A stretch of 64,000 nucleotides of DNA from an uncultured Verrucomicrobiota bacterium (lineage in GTDB: Bacteria > Verrucomicrobiota > Verrucomicrobiia > Limisphaerales > UBA1412): the NCBI GenBank assembly GCA_944389455.1, contig CALXMK010000002.1, positions 1 to 64,000 of the forward strand, given 5' to 3'. This document shows, piece by piece, positions 8,263-17,859 of this stretch (position 1 is the stretch's first letter; every line of letters begins with the position of its first letter). A program made the position numbers and the translations under genes. The notes below the pieces were generated by a model. That model was not told the DNA's origin. It saw only the letters and a program-made list of their open reading frames with translations, and ran no database searches.

Positions 8263-11200
8263 ATGATAGACAGATCGTATTTAGAATCAATTTTAGAAAA
8301 GCGTGTTTTAATTTTAGATGGGGCTATGGGAACCATGCTGCAGAGGCAGCATTTGACAGAGGAAGATTTTCGAGCAGATCGTTTCCATGATCATAAAACT
8401 CCTTTGATGGGGAATAATGATGTATTAGTGTTGACTCGCCCGGATATAATAGCTTCAATTCATTGGGAGTATTTACAAGCCGGAGCCGATATTATTGAGA
8501 CAAATACGTTTTGTGCCAATTCAATTACGCAGGCGGATTACCATCTTTCACATTTGGCAGCAGAGATAAGTGAAGCAGGCGCTAAACTTGCCCGGCAGAC
8601 AGTAGATAGATTTATGAAAGAATATCCTGAGCGGGAGTGTTTTGTAGCAGCTTCGATAGGGCCAACTAATCGTACGACTTCAATGTCGCCTGATGCGAAC
8701 CGACCGGGGTATCGAGCGGTGACATTTGATGATTTAGTATCTGCTTATTCCGAACAAATAGAGGCTCTCATTCGTGGGGGGGTGGATTTGCTGATGATGG
8801 AAACAGTCTTTGATACTCTTAACTTAAAGGCGGGCCTTTTTGCGGTTGAGACAATTCAAAATAAATTAGGGACAGATCTTCCTGTAATGGTTTCGGTTAC
8901 ATTTAGCGATGCTAGCGGAAGGACTCTTTCCGGGCAGACTTTGGAAGGGTTTTGGAATTCTGTTGCTCACGCTCGTATTTTTTCTGTGGGGATGAATTGC
9001 GGTTTAGGTGCGGAGCAACTTCGTCCTTATATCTATGAGCTTTCAGAGTTGGCTCCTGATGTTTTTATATCTTGTCATCCTAACGCAGGGTTACCGGATG
9101 AGTTTGGTAATTATAGCAATGAAACGCCGGAACATATGGGAAATGTTATTCGTGAATTTGTACTGCAGAAGAAGATTAATATTGTAGGCGGTTGTTGTGG
9201 GACAAATCCTGATTTTATTCGAGCCATTGCCAGATCAGTTTGTGGATTAAAGCCTAGGATCAGAACACCACGGAGGCATTTGACAAGGTTAAGTGGGTTA
9301 GAGGCTTTTACGGTTCGTCCTGATATGAACTTTGTAAATATTGGAGAACGGACTAATGTCGCAGGTTCTAAGAAGTTTTTGCGTTTAATTAAAGAAGAAA
9401 ATTATGAGGAAGCGCTTGCTATAGCTCGTCATCAGGTAGAGAATGGAGCGCAGATAATTGATGTAAATATGGATGACGGCATGCTCGATGCAAAGGTTTG
9501 CATGAGAGAGTTCCTCAATCTATTAGCGTCTGAGCCTGAGATTTCCCGTGTTCCGATAATGATTGACAGTTCCGATTGGGAGGTTATTGAAACTGGATTA
9601 AAATGCCTTCAGGGGAAAGGTGTTGTTAATTCTATCAGCTTAAAAGAAGGGGAGGAGGTGTTTTTGGATCATGCGAGGTTAATTCATCGTTATGGCGCAG
9701 CGATGGTTGTTATGGCCTTTGATGAAAAGAGTCAAGCAGTCACATTGGCGCATAAGATTGAAGTTTGTCAAAGAGCTTATCACTTACTTACGGAAAAAGC
9801 AGGAATCCCTCCGGAGGATATTATTTTTGATCCAAATGTTCTAATGGTTGGAGCAGGGATGGAGGGTGACAGAGAGTACGCGATGAATTTTATTGAGTCC
9901 GTTCGTTGGATTAAGAACAATCTGCCTTATGCCAAAACCAGCGGAGGTATTAGCAACGTGTCCTTTGCATTTCGAGGAAAAAATTCAATTAGAGAGGCGA
10001 TGCATACTGTGTTTCTCTATCACGCCGTTAAAGCGGGGCTAGATATGGGAATTGTGAATGCTGCTCAATTAGGCGTCTATGAAGATATTGAACCAGAGCT
10101 TCGCGGATTGGTTGAGGATCTTTTACTTAATCGGAGGGCGGATGCAACGGATAGATTGTTAGAATATGCCTCTAGAACAGAGGAGAAAAAGGAGAAAACT
10201 GATCAGCAATCTCAAAAGCAAGCTTCCTGGAGAGAATTACCTGCTAGAGAGAGAGTAATTACTTCTTTGGTTAAGGGAATCGGGGAGTATGTCCAAGAAG
10301 ATATTATGGAGCTTTTATCTCAGTATCCTAGTGCTCTTAAGGTAATTGAGGAGCCGCTGATGGATGGAATGAAAGAGGTTGGACAACTCTTTGGTGAAGG
10401 AAAGATGTTTTTGCCACAGGTGATTAAAAGTGCAAGAGTAATGCGAAAATCGGTAGATGTTCTGGCTCCCTACTTGGAACAAATGGATTCTTTGAACAAT
10501 GATTTGCAAAAACAGAATAAGAAGATTCTTTTAGCTACAGTCAAAGGAGATGTTCATGATATTGGAAAAAATATTGTGGGGATTGTGCTTAAATGCAATC
10601 ACTATGATGTGATTGATTTGGGGACAATGGTCCCATGTGAGGATATTTTAAAAGCGGCATTGGAACATAATGTAGATGCAATAGGTTTGAGTGGTTTAAT
10701 AACTCCATCTCTGCTGGAGATAGAGCATGTTGCTAGAGCAATGCAGAAAGCAAGATTTAAAATTCCACTTTTTGTTGGAGGAGCGACAACTAGTCCAGAG
10801 CATACGGCGGTTAAACTTGCTCCCCAATATGATATGCCTGTTGTTTATATTCGGGATGCATCCTTAGTTGTTGGTGTGTTAGATAAGCTCCTCAATCCAA
10901 TACGAAAATATGAATACGTTGAAAAGCTGCAAAAACAGCAGGAACATGAGCGGGAACAAGTCCAAATTCGACAGGCAAAGCGTAAAGCAATTTCGCTTGA
11001 GGAGGCGAGAAAGACTCGTTTTTGTATAGAAGAGGATTATGTCCCACCTGAACCAAGTGTTTTAGGAATACAAACTCTTCAACCTACTTTTGAAGAATTA
11101 GCTATAAAGATCAATTGGACCGCATTCTTCTATGCGTGGCTCATGAGAGGTAAGTATCCTGAAATTTTGAACAATTCTTATGCGAGAGATCTTTTTAATG

Positions 11201-11793
11201 ATGCACAAAGAATGATTCAACGCTTGGAAGAAGAGAAAATAGTAGGGCCACGAGGAGTTTTTGGTATTTTTCCTGCCTATAGCGAGAATGAAACGATTAT
11301 TATTAACGGCGATCAGGAGTTAAAAACGGAACGACAGCTATTTCGTAAGCCGGAGGGACTGAAGCACTATGCTCTGGCAGATTTTATTTTACCAAAGGGT
11401 GAGAGAAAAGATTATATTGGAGCACTGGCAGTTACGACAGGTGATGGAATTGTTGAGTTAGGAAAGCATTTTAAAGAAGAGGGAGATGATTATAATTATG
11501 TGTTGATTCACACTTTAGCAAATCGCTTTGCGGAGGCTTTTGCTGAGTATACACATCAAAAAATGCGAGATATATGGGGAATTGGTGCAGAGCCTGATAG
11601 AGGAATTAGACCTGCTCCTGGGTATCCGACATGTCCAGATCATTCACAGAAGGCTTTATTATTTAAGCTGTTAAATGCTACGAAAAATACAGGAATATCC
11701 TTAACTGAATCCTATATGATGAGTCCAGTCAGTTCTGTTTGCGCTTGGGTTTTTAGTCATCCCAGCTCGAATTATTTCACTGTAAAATATTAG
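8263..11793 (+). CDS. metH: Cobalamin-dependent methionine synthase MetH
   Basis: Transfers a methyl group from methyltetrahydrofolate via B12 to homocysteine. The modules are in order. The homocysteine domain has zinc ligands Cys246 and GGCCG at 309-313. The pterin domain starts near residue 357 (NIGERTNVAGSKKF). The B12 cap and binding domain carries DVHDIGKN, with His765 as axial ligand. The SAM-dependent activation domain runs from about 930 (RPAPGYPTCPDHS, TESYMMSP). At 1176 residues it lacks the last ~30 seen in typical MetH: the chain stops at YFTVKY, right after the activation-domain core. Normal function is still likely. Confidence 0.96.
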   Translation: MIDRSYLESILEKRVLILDGAMGTMLQRQHLTEEDFRADRFHDHKTPLMGNNDVLVLTRPDIIASIHWEYLQAGADIIETNTFCANSITQADYHLSHLAAEISEAGAKLARQTVDRFMKEYPERECFVAASIGPTNRTTSMSPDANRPGYRAVTFDDLVSAYSEQIEALIRGGVDLLMMETVFDTLNLKAGLFAVETIQNKLGTDLPVMVSVTFSDASGRTLSGQTLEGFWNSVAHARIFSVGMNCGLGAEQLRPYIYELSELAPDVFISCHPNAGLPDEFGNYSNETPEHMGNVIREFVLQKKINIVGGCCGTNPDFIRAIARSVCGLKPRIRTPRRHLTRLSGLEAFTVRPDMNFVNIGERTNVAGSKKFLRLIKEENYEEALAIARHQVENGAQIIDVNMDDGMLDAKVCMREFLNLLASEPEISRVPIMIDSSDWEVIETGLKCLQGKGVVNSISLKEGEEVFLDHARLIHRYGAAMVVMAFDEKSQAVTLAHKIEVCQRAYHLLTEKAGIPPEDIIFDPNVLMVGAGMEGDREYAMNFIESVRWIKNNLPYAKTSGGISNVSFAFRGKNSIREAMHTVFLYHAVKAGLDMGIVNAAQLGVYEDIEPELRGLVEDLLLNRRADATDRLLEYASRTEEKKEKTDQQSQKQASWRELPARERVITSLVKGIGEYVQEDIMELLSQYPSALKVIEEPLMDGMKEVGQLFGEGKMFLPQVIKSARVMRKSVDVLAPYLEQMDSLNNDLQKQNKKILLATVKGDVHDIGKNIVGIVLKCNHYDVIDLGTMVPCEDILKAALEHNVDAIGLSGLITPSLLEIEHVARAMQKARFKIPLFVGGATTSPEHTAVKLAPQYDMPVVYIRDASLVVGVLDKLLNPIRKYEYVEKLQKQQEHEREQVQIRQAKRKAISLEEARKTRFCIEEDYVPPEPSVLGIQTLQPTFEELAIKINWTAFFYAWLMRGKYPEILNNSYARDLFNDAQRMIQRLEEEKIVGPRGVFGIFPAYSENETIIINGDQELKTERQLFRKPEGLKHYALADFILPKGERKDYIGALAVTTGDGIVELGKHFKEEGDDYNYVLIHTLANRFAEAFAEYTHQKMRDIWGIGAEPDRGIRPAPGYPTCPDHSQKALLFKLLNATKNTGISLTESYMMSPVSSVCAWVFSHPSSNYFTVKY

Positions 11794-11943
11794 ATATGAT
11801 CCATAATAGGATTGAATGCTGATACTGAAGAACATGGATTCGAAAATAGAGGTGAAAAAACTTGTAATCAGAAAAATTGAAGCGTAATTTAAAAGAAGCA
11901 CGGTTTCTCGTGAGCTCGGAGACTTTTAATAAGTAATTGAGAT

Positions 11944-12843
11944 ATGGAACGCACAAAAGCGGATTACAGAAATATTTTGAGGAGTCATGAACCTCAAAAG
12001 GAGTTTTTTATTGGTGTAGATTCTGATGGATGCGTTTTTGATAGCATGGAGGTAAAACATAAGGAGTGTTTTTGTCCAATGTTTATTAAAGCGCTGAAAC
12101 TTCAGTCTGTCAGTAAATTTGCCAGACAAGTATGGGAGTTTGTAAATCTTTATTCGCAATTTCGAGGTAGTAACCGTTTTATTGCAATTGCTCGTGCTCT
12201 TTCTCTCTTAAAAGAGAGACCAGAAGTTATTAAACGTAAATGCCGTATTCCAGATACGGCTGCTCTTGAAGAATGGTCAGCCAGAACAAATCCGTTGACA
12301 CCTGCAGCCTTGGCAGCAGAGTATGAGCGGACGAAGAATCCAGATTTTCGTCCTTTTATAGATTGGTCTGTGGAGGTGAATAGAGCTGTTAAGGAAATCA
12401 TGAGAGGAGTGCCTTTGTTTCCATTTGTAAAGGAGAGTTTGGATGCTGTAAAAGGTCGAGCGGACGTTTTTATTGTATCTCAGACGCCGACAGAGGCTCT
12501 TGAACGGGAATGGACTGAAAATGGAATTTATCAGTATGTTCGCTATGCTGCCGGACAAGAAGTGGGCAAAAAGGCTGATCAGATCCGCTGCATTACAGAG
12601 GACCGATATGATCCGGAGAAAATCTTAATGATTGGAGATTCCCCGGGTGATTTGAAAGCAGTCAAGGCTAATAACGGTCTTTTCTTTCCAATTGTGCCTG
12701 GACGTGAAGATGAATATTGGCAAAAATTGGCGGAAGAAGGATTAGATCGTTTTTTTGCAGGGACTTTCAAGGGAGAATATGAGAATTCTCTTCTGGAAGA
12801 ATTTGCTCATTGTTTGCCAGATATTCCTCCTTGGAAAAGATAA
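11944..12843 (+). CDS. HAD-superfamily phosphatase
   Basis: Cytoplasmic HAD hydrolase of 299 residues. Motif I is VDSDGCVFDS (Asp nucleophile and Asp+2), motif II is VSQTP, the motif III Lys lies in GKKADQI, and motif IV is GDSPGDLKA. A large helical cap sits between motifs I and II (about residues 40-160), as in the phosphoglycolate-phosphatase-like subclass. The substrate cannot be told. No Shine-Dalgarno precedes the ATG. The gene is 150 bases downstream of metH and followed by a possible terminator near 12981. Confidence 0.8.
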   Translation: MERTKADYRNILRSHEPQKEFFIGVDSDGCVFDSMEVKHKECFCPMFIKALKLQSVSKFARQVWEFVNLYSQFRGSNRFIAIARALSLLKERPEVIKRKCRIPDTAALEEWSARTNPLTPAALAAEYERTKNPDFRPFIDWSVEVNRAVKEIMRGVPLFPFVKESLDAVKGRADVFIVSQTPTEALEREWTENGIYQYVRYAAGQEVGKKADQIRCITEDRYDPEKILMIGDSPGDLKAVKANNGLFFPIVPGREDEYWQKLAEEGLDRFFAGTFKGEYENSLLEEFAHCLPDIPPWKR

Positions 12844-12980
12844 AGGCAATACTTGGAGTTGTTCATTTTGATATTTTTTTAAGACTCATGCGGGAGGATT
12901 ATGGAAGCATGAGGGGATAGTGTCTATCTTTTGAGAGATTAAATTCAAAATGTTTTTGAATTTATTATAGAAGTTATTTG

Positions 12981-13001
12981 AGCTCTTCTAAGTGAAGAGC
13001 T
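12981..13001 (+). terminator. Possible terminator of the HAD gene
   Basis: Perfect 8-bp inverted repeat AGCTCTTC / GAAGAGCT with a 5-base loop, followed by ATTTTATC. It lies 138 bases after the HAD stop and 28 bases before the MFS start. It could equally be a site in the MFS promoter region. The T run is weak. Confidence 0.4.
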
Positions 13002-13029
13002 ATTTTATCTATCTTATTTTAATTATATT

Positions 13030-14334
13030 ATGGGAAGTAAACTTTGGACAAAGGATTATATTATTTTCTGCCTTTCTTCTTTGGTGATGTTTTTTGCTTT
13101 TTATTCTCTCATATCAGCGTTACCAGTTTATTTACATGATGAACTGTTAGCTCGAAATTGGGAAGTTGGTTTTGTTTTATCCGCTTACGCTTTGGCTGCG
13201 GTGCTTTTGCGTCCTTTTTGTGGATATGCATTAGATGCATGGGGGCGTAAGTGGGTATTTATGAGCGGTTTTTTAGTCTTTTGCTTGCTCTTTGGATCCT
13301 ATTTGCTTCCAAGTTTTTTTGAAGGAAGTGAAAGAAAGTTGTTTGAAAATAGTTTTTTGGCACCAGTAGGAGGAATCAGTTTGGGATTGATGATCCTAGT
13401 TGGTGTGCGTTTTTTACATGGGCTTTCTTGGGCAATAGTTACAAGTGGTTCACAGACAATTACTGTGGATTTAGTACCAGTATCTCGAAGAGGAGAGGGA
13501 TTAGCCTACTCGGGATTAATGGTGAGTTTAGCGATGGCTGTTGGTCCAGCTTTTGGCTTATGGTTGTTGGAGATTACAAGTGGGGCGGAGTTGTTTGTAA
13601 TTACACTAGTTTTAAGTTTACTCAGTTTTACAGCAGTTTGCTTTATGAAGTTTCCTGTTTATCGAGCGACGCGTTCTAGGATTAATCTTAAAGCGATGGT
13701 TGAAAAGACGAGTATTCCAATTTCTCTTGTTTGTTTAATTTGTTGTTTTTCCAATGCATCAACAATGACTTTTGTGGCGATTTATTGTAAAGATATGCAG
13801 GGATGCAGTGCGGGTGTGTTTTTCTTTATTACGGCATTATCAACAACAATGATTCGTCTTTTTACAGGTAAAGCGTTTGATCGATATGGTCCAAAAATTC
13901 CGATGACAACAGCATTCCCTTGTTTAATATTAGGAGGAATTTGCATGGGGTCAGCTAAAGGACCGATACTCTTTTATACGGCGTCAGTTTTGATGGGAAT
14001 TGGGAATGGGATTATCTTCCCTTGTTGTGTTACCTGTATCAATAATATGGTGAGACCTACTCGTAGAGGTGCAGCCAATGCGACTTATTCTTCGGCGATT
14101 GATGTGGGAATAGGAAGCGGGATTATTTTCTTTGGGATATTATCGAGTTATTCAGGTTTAAGATTTTCTTATTTTATCTCCGCTTTGTTATATGTACTTG
14201 CTTATTTACTATATTTGCTTTTTGCTCAAAGACATTACTTTAAAAATCTAATTGTGGATAAAGAGCTTACTGAATCAAAACTCAACTCTGGCTCTGAAGA
14301 AAATCTCAATAAGAAGGCAGTTCCTGTTCCTTAA
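13030..14334 (+). CDS. Major facilitator superfamily transporter
   Basis: Integral membrane protein of 434 residues with about 12 hydrophobic segments. The loop between helices 2 and 3 carries the family signature (GYALDAWGRKW), and a degenerate second copy lies mid-protein (GKAFDRYGPK). This is the general form of a drug or metabolite efflux/uptake MFS protein. Nothing in the sequence fixes the substrate. The ATG is directly preceded by an A/T-only stretch with no Shine-Dalgarno. Confidence 0.85.
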   Translation: MGSKLWTKDYIIFCLSSLVMFFAFYSLISALPVYLHDELLARNWEVGFVLSAYALAAVLLRPFCGYALDAWGRKWVFMSGFLVFCLLFGSYLLPSFFEGSERKLFENSFLAPVGGISLGLMILVGVRFLHGLSWAIVTSGSQTITVDLVPVSRRGEGLAYSGLMVSLAMAVGPAFGLWLLEITSGAELFVITLVLSLLSFTAVCFMKFPVYRATRSRINLKAMVEKTSIPISLVCLICCFSNASTMTFVAIYCKDMQGCSAGVFFFITALSTTMIRLFTGKAFDRYGPKIPMTTAFPCLILGGICMGSAKGPILFYTASVLMGIGNGIIFPCCVTCINNMVRPTRRGAANATYSSAIDVGIGSGIIFFGILSSYSGLRFSYFISALLYVLAYLLYLLFAQRHYFKNLIVDKELTESKLNSGSEENLNKKAVPVP

Positions 14335-14432
14335 AAGTATTCGTCAAAGAGAAAAGTATTGCAAAAAGGTATTGTTCTGTGGAAAATGAAAACAGAGTGC
14401 CTAAGGGCGTTTTTCTTCTTTTCTGACAGAAG

Positions 14433-14735
14433 ATGAGTCGTAAAGAGGTAAAAGTGATTTATGTAGGGATGGTTCAGGGGGTTGGATTTCGCTGGACATC
14501 TAAAAATATAGCTTACGGTTATGAAGTCGTAGGGTATGTACGCAATTTGTCAGATGGGACAGTAGAATTACTGGCTCAGGGAGAAGAAGAAGAGTTAAAA
14601 GAATTTATACAGGCAATACGTGATTCCGGTTTGGGGCCGCTAATTCGGAGTGAAGAAATTAAGTGGAGAAAAATTTCTGTGGAAAATTCCAGCTGTGAGC
14701 ATGAAAAATGCTATAAAGGATTTAATATTGCCTAG
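14433..14735 (+). CDS. acyP: Acylphosphatase
   Basis: Small enzyme (100 residues) hydrolysing acyl phosphates. The phosphate-binding loop is VQGVGFRW, with the conserved Arg. The catalytic Asn lies in GYVRNLSDGTVE. The fold-length core is complete, with a short extra C-terminal tail. AGAAG precedes the ATG. The next gene begins 8 bases after its stop, so they are co-transcribed. Confidence 0.92.
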   Translation: MSRKEVKVIYVGMVQGVGFRWTSKNIAYGYEVVGYVRNLSDGTVELLAQGEEEELKEFIQAIRDSGLGPLIRSEEIKWRKISVENSSCEHEKCYKGFNIA

Positions 14736-14743
14736 CAATAAAA

Positions 14744-15466
14744 ATGAAGTACGCAATTATAGCAGACATTCATGGTAATTTGGAAGCCCTGCAAGCTGTG
14801 CTAAAAGATGCAAAAGAGCAGGGAGTTGATAAGTATGTCTGTCTTGGGGATATAGTTGGATATGGAGCCGATCCAAAGGAATGCTTGAGGATTGTTCGTG
14901 AGATGCAGATCCCTTGTGTAAAGGGAAACCATGATGACTATTGTTCATCAGGGCTGGATCCGGATGGATTTAATGAAGGAGCAAAAACTGCAATCTTATG
15001 GACTCGTGCTCAGCTAAATGAGGAGGAGTTACTTTGGTTAAAGTCACTAAAATTTGTTCGTATTATGGCAAATTTTACTTTGGTTCATGCAACTTTGGAT
15101 GGTCCTCAGCGCTGGGGATACATTTTGGATAAATTAGAGGCAGCGGCGAGTTTTCCATATCAGCAAACACCGGTTTGTTTTTTTGGCCATACTCATGTGC
15201 CATTAGCATTTGTAAGAGATACCGCTGTTCGAGGAGGAACTTACTCTCGGTTTAAGATTGAGTCTGGCAAGAAGTATTTACTCAATGTTGGTAGCGTTGG
15301 GCAATCCCGTGATGGGGTTCCCAAAGCAACTTATGTGATCTACGATTTGCGTTCTGGTTATATAGAGTTGAGGCGTTTAGATTATGATATGGAGACGGCG
15401 ATGAAAAAAATTATAGCAGCAGGTTTGCCTGAGCATTTAGCCTCACGCTTGACACTGGGACACTAA
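14744..15466 (+). CDS. Calcineurin-like metallophosphoesterase
   Basis: Cytoplasmic phosphoesterase of 240 residues. The metal-binding blocks are ADIHGN (residues 7-12), LGDIVGYGADP, KGNHDD, VHATLD and FGHTHVP. This is the YfcE/MJ0936-like single-domain architecture. Substrates in this group range from phosphodiesters to Ap4A, and none can be assigned. It directly follows acylphosphatase. Confidence 0.88.
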   Translation: MKYAIIADIHGNLEALQAVLKDAKEQGVDKYVCLGDIVGYGADPKECLRIVREMQIPCVKGNHDDYCSSGLDPDGFNEGAKTAILWTRAQLNEEELLWLKSLKFVRIMANFTLVHATLDGPQRWGYILDKLEAAASFPYQQTPVCFFGHTHVPLAFVRDTAVRGGTYSRFKIESGKKYLLNVGSVGQSRDGVPKATYVIYDLRSGYIELRRLDYDMETAMKKIIAAGLPEHLASRLTLGH

Positions 15467-15522
15467 TTTTTATTTGCTGTCACACCTGCATGAGGAAAGT
15501 GATGGCAAAAATAGTATAAATA

Positions 15523-16569
15523 GTGATTTCTTTATCAGAGCAACCTCTCAAAATTCTTATTTGTAAGCCGAGCTCTTTGGGAGATGTAGTGCAGGCTATG
15601 GTTGTTTTGCGGCATCTTAAGGCTTCTTTCCCAAAAAGTAAAATTTACTGGTGGATTGCTTCTGGGTTGAGTCCTTTGTTGAAAGATGATTCTGATTTAG
15701 ATGGGATATTTCTCTTTGATCGCGAGGCGGTTAAGCGATTCAAAGGAGTGTGGGGATATGTAACCTTAGTCCGTCAAATCCGAAGAATGCATTTTGATTT
15801 AATTCTGGATTTACAAGCATTAGTTCGAAGTGCATTTTTTGCCTGGCTTTGTGGAGGAAATAAAGTTGTAGGTCTAGATGATAGAAGAGAATGGGCCCCA
15901 CTTTTTTATAATCAAGCGGTACAACGTCCTACTCCTGATGCTCATGCTGTAGATTGGTATTTGGAGGTTCTTAGAAAAATAAAGATTCCAATTGCTTCAA
16001 AGATAGATTGGATTCCAGAGAATAGAGAAGTTATGATGAAATTGAAGAGTCGCTTTTCATCGATATTTTTATCTGAACGTAAGAGAGTGATTCTTCAGCC
16101 TAAGACTCGGTGGGCGAGTAAAGAGTGGCCTGTAGAGCATTTTATAGCAATGGCTAAGCATATATTAGAACTTAGAAAAGATGTTGTTTTTTCAATTTTG
16201 GGTTCTAATGCAGATTGCCAAACCGGAGAGCAGATTAGCCGAGCTCTTGGATCTGATCGTGTTGATAATCTCTGTGGAGAGTTAAGTTTACCGGAGATGG
16301 TAGAATGGATACGGTGCAGCGATTTCATGGTAACAAATGATACAGGTCCTATGCATGTAGCCGCAGCTCTGGGGAAGCCAATGGCAGCGCTATTTGGGGC
16401 AACAAATCCATACAGAACAGGACCCTATGCTCAGATGGGAAATGTGATTACAGCCAAAAGAAAATGCTCTCCCTGTTTGAAAAAATCCTGTCCATTTGGA
16501 AAGGTTCCTCCGTGTATGGAGGAAATTCGTCCAGAGATAGTGTCGGATTTTGTTCTGAAACATTTATAG
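15523..16569 (+). CDS. Glycosyltransferase family 9 (heptosyltransferase-like)
   Basis: Uses ADP-heptose or a similar donor to extend lipopolysaccharide core on the inner face of the inner membrane. The N-terminal ICKPSSLGDVVQAM and the donor-site block TNDTGPMHVAAALGKP are typical of GT9. A C-terminal Cys-rich CSPCLKKSC follows. The start is GTG at 15523. The WaaF/WaaC-like length (348 residues) is normal. No other LPS genes are adjacent. Confidence 0.87.
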   Translation: MISLSEQPLKILICKPSSLGDVVQAMVVLRHLKASFPKSKIYWWIASGLSPLLKDDSDLDGIFLFDREAVKRFKGVWGYVTLVRQIRRMHFDLILDLQALVRSAFFAWLCGGNKVVGLDDRREWAPLFYNQAVQRPTPDAHAVDWYLEVLRKIKIPIASKIDWIPENREVMMKLKSRFSSIFLSERKRVILQPKTRWASKEWPVEHFIAMAKHILELRKDVVFSILGSNADCQTGEQISRALGSDRVDNLCGELSLPEMVEWIRCSDFMVTNDTGPMHVAAALGKPMAALFGATNPYRTGPYAQMGNVITAKRKCSPCLKKSCPFGKVPPCMEEIRPEIVSDFVLKHL

Positions 16570-16636
16570 GGAAGAGAATATATTCAGCTGGACTTTAATC
16601 AGCAATTCCATGATACTGAAAATTGTTTTTGGACGA

Positions 16637-17848
16637 ATGAAAGTCTTTGGAAGCAGTATTCAATGGATGGCAGCTCTAATTTTGAGTCTGTGTACAGTAT
16701 TTATCCAGGCAGAGGATAAAGCTCAGCAGTGGAGGGTTTATATTGGGGGTTATAATACGCCGGACAATTTTGGTATTAATTATTTTGATTATGATTCCAA
16801 TATAGCCTCTTTAACTCCAAAAGGCTTAGCCATTGCAACAGACAATCCTTCTTATCTGATATCAAACAGAGATGGAACGAGGATTTATTGTGTAAATGAA
16901 ACAGCTTCTTTTGAGGGAAGTGGAACTGTTTCGACTTTTGAGATCATTACCGAAGATGGAACTTTAAATGAGATTTCAAAGTATTCAACAGAGGGAACTT
17001 ATCCATGCCATTTATCTTTGAATAAGAAAGAAGATAGACTGATTACAGCCAATTATGGTAGCGGTAGTATTATCATGTTTCCTGTGTCAAAAAGGGACGG
17101 AGACTTAGGTCCGAGGATTGCTTTTTTTCAGTTCAGCGGAAGTGGTCCAGATGTAAATCGTCAAGCTAGTTCTCATGCGCATTGTGTAGCCTTTAATCCT
17201 CAGCAGACGCATCTTTATTGTTGTGATTTGGGGGCAGATAGAGTCATGACTTATTCATTTAGCAGAAAAGGAATTCCCCTAACAGCAGCAATGGAGCCTT
17301 ATATTGAAGCAACAGCAGGAGCTGGTCCAAGACATATGGTATTTCATCCTCGCAATCCCTTTTTATATGTCTTGAATGAATTAAATAATACGATAACTCT
17401 TTATGAAGCTGAATATGATACATTTTTTTGGAGATTGATAAAAAAGAAAAGTAATCATAAAGATGGGAAATTGACTCAAATAGATACATGGAGCTTGCTT
17501 CCAAATGATTTTATAGGAGCTAATACCGCAGCAGCGATTAAAATTCATCCCAATGGGAAGTTTTTATATGCTTCAAACCGGGGTCATGATAGTATAGCTG
17601 TTTTTGCAATAAATGATAAAACAGGAAAGCTTAACCCTGTGGATTTTTTCCCTACGGGAGGAAGATTCCCTCGTGATTTCGCAATACATCCGGATGGTAA
17701 ATCTTTGGTTATAGCTAATGAGGGATCTAATAATTTGACGACGTTTTTTATTGATCCAGAAACTGGTGTTTTAACTCCGAGTGGACAGGATCCAGTGAAG
17801 AGTGAACGTCCTTCTTGTGTATTATTTGTTCCTGTAAAGAAGAAATAG
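16637..17848 (+). CDS. Secreted lactonase-family beta-propeller protein
   Basis: Belongs to the seven-bladed propeller lactonase family (6-phosphogluconolactonase Pgl / YbhE type). Recognisable blocks are GSGPDVNRQASSHAHC, GAGPRHMVFHP and HPNGKFLYASNRGHDSI. I start at the ATG at 16637 because it gives a clean signal peptide (hydrophobic to VFIQA, cut before EDKAQQ) and has GGA upstream. The ATG at 16610 would put nine residues before it. Export makes a cytosolic pentose-phosphate role unlikely, so the substrate is open. Confidence 0.8.
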   Translation: MKVFGSSIQWMAALILSLCTVFIQAEDKAQQWRVYIGGYNTPDNFGINYFDYDSNIASLTPKGLAIATDNPSYLISNRDGTRIYCVNETASFEGSGTVSTFEIITEDGTLNEISKYSTEGTYPCHLSLNKKEDRLITANYGSGSIIMFPVSKRDGDLGPRIAFFQFSGSGPDVNRQASSHAHCVAFNPQQTHLYCCDLGADRVMTYSFSRKGIPLTAAMEPYIEATAGAGPRHMVFHPRNPFLYVLNELNNTITLYEAEYDTFFWRLIKKKSNHKDGKLTQIDTWSLLPNDFIGANTAAAIKIHPNGKFLYASNRGHDSIAVFAINDKTGKLNPVDFFPTGGRFPRDFAIHPDGKSLVIANEGSNNLTTFFIDPETGVLTPSGQDPVKSERPSCVLFVPVKKK

Positions 17849-17859
17849 GTTATTTTACA

